Source: DASWIG01 sp965371445
GTDB taxonomy: Bacteria; Acidobacteriota; Thermoanaerobaculia; Multivoradales; J023
Direction of reading: 5' to 3'
Assembly (NCBI GenBank): GCA_965371445.1
Contig: CBDUYN010000231.1
Span: forward strand, 1-13,869
Length of the DNA stretch: 13,869 bases
Positions 13,822 through 13,869 of this stretch are shown here, one piece after another (position 1 is the stretch's first letter; each line of letters starts with the position of its first letter). The translations under genes and the position numbers were made by a program. The notes under the pieces are model-generated. The model made no database searches. It had not been told where the DNA came from and was given only the letters and a program-made list of their open reading frames with translations.

Positions 13822-13869
13822 GAGGTGCCATCCAAGTCGCAAGCCCTTTGTTATCAACGACTTGGCCAC
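13822..13869 (+). repeat. Dispersed GAGGTGCC repeat, copy D, reaching the window edge
   Basis: This begins GAGGTGCCATCCAAGTCGCA and ends TTATCAACGACTTGGCCAC. It aligns with copy B over about 46 bp. In this copy the ends are complementary (CCAAGTCG with CGACTTGG, plus GTG with CAC), so it could form a stem of eight or more pairs around an 18-nt loop, a REP-like shape. It may continue beyond the window. Confidence 0.8.

Noticed and set aside
13465..13869. Minus-strand frame of 134 codons over the mutS 3' end and the terminal repeat
   Set aside because: Its start lies in the dispersed repeat and the rest is antisense to conserved MutS sequence.
1..13869. CRISPR array, tRNA, rRNA or phage attachment site
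   Set aside because: I looked for regularly spaced repeats, tRNA T-loop signatures and rRNA motifs on both strands and found none.

Overview
The window is GC-rich bacterial DNA. Its gene content is a large secreted VPS10/sortilin-like Asp-box propeller, a secreted M28 aminopeptidase with a Cys-rich tail, a bacterial acyl-CoA oxidase remnant, a REP-associated (RAYT) transposase with dispersed GAGGTGCC repeats, and a full-length MutS. This combination suggests Acidobacteriota or a similar soil or sediment lineage. That placement is an inference from gene families; no rRNA or other marker is present.

Layout. 1-301 is the N-terminal part of a RAYT/Y1 transposase on the minus strand, cut by the window edge. 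302-887 is non-coding and holds a CRP/FNR-like palindrome, a perfect 83-bp tandem duplication, a possible promoter and two hairpins, one of which includes the next gene's start codon. 888-3590 is the secreted M28 peptidase with an Ig/PKD-like domain, a beta-sandwich region, four Cys-rich repeats and a knottin-like tail. 3591-4281 is a repeat-rich gap. 4282-4488 may be a small unknown gene. 4635-7919 (minus) is the secreted Asp-box propeller protein. 7931-9188 is a patch of gene remnants: a truncated PIN domain joined in frame to a piece of a VPS10-like propeller, then an acyl-CoA oxidase lacking its N-terminus and an internal block and carrying a one-base frameshift in an A tract. 9253-9939 and 10000-10896 (minus) are a DUF2461 protein and a secreted PD40/TolB-like propeller, probably co-transcribed. 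11135-13759 is mutS. The window ends in another copy of the dispersed repeat.

How the genes work together. No single pathway links them. Three proteins are exported (M28 peptidase, Asp-box propeller, PD40 propeller), which fits an organism that degrades or binds polymers outside the cell. MutS acts alone in mismatch repair. The strongest unusual signals are the PIN/VPS10 chimera beside the decaying oxidase, the dispersed repeat family together with a RAYT gene, the structured start region of the peptidase, and its cystine-knot tail. I did not find a convincing new multi-gene system such as a defence island, biosynthetic cluster or CRISPR array.
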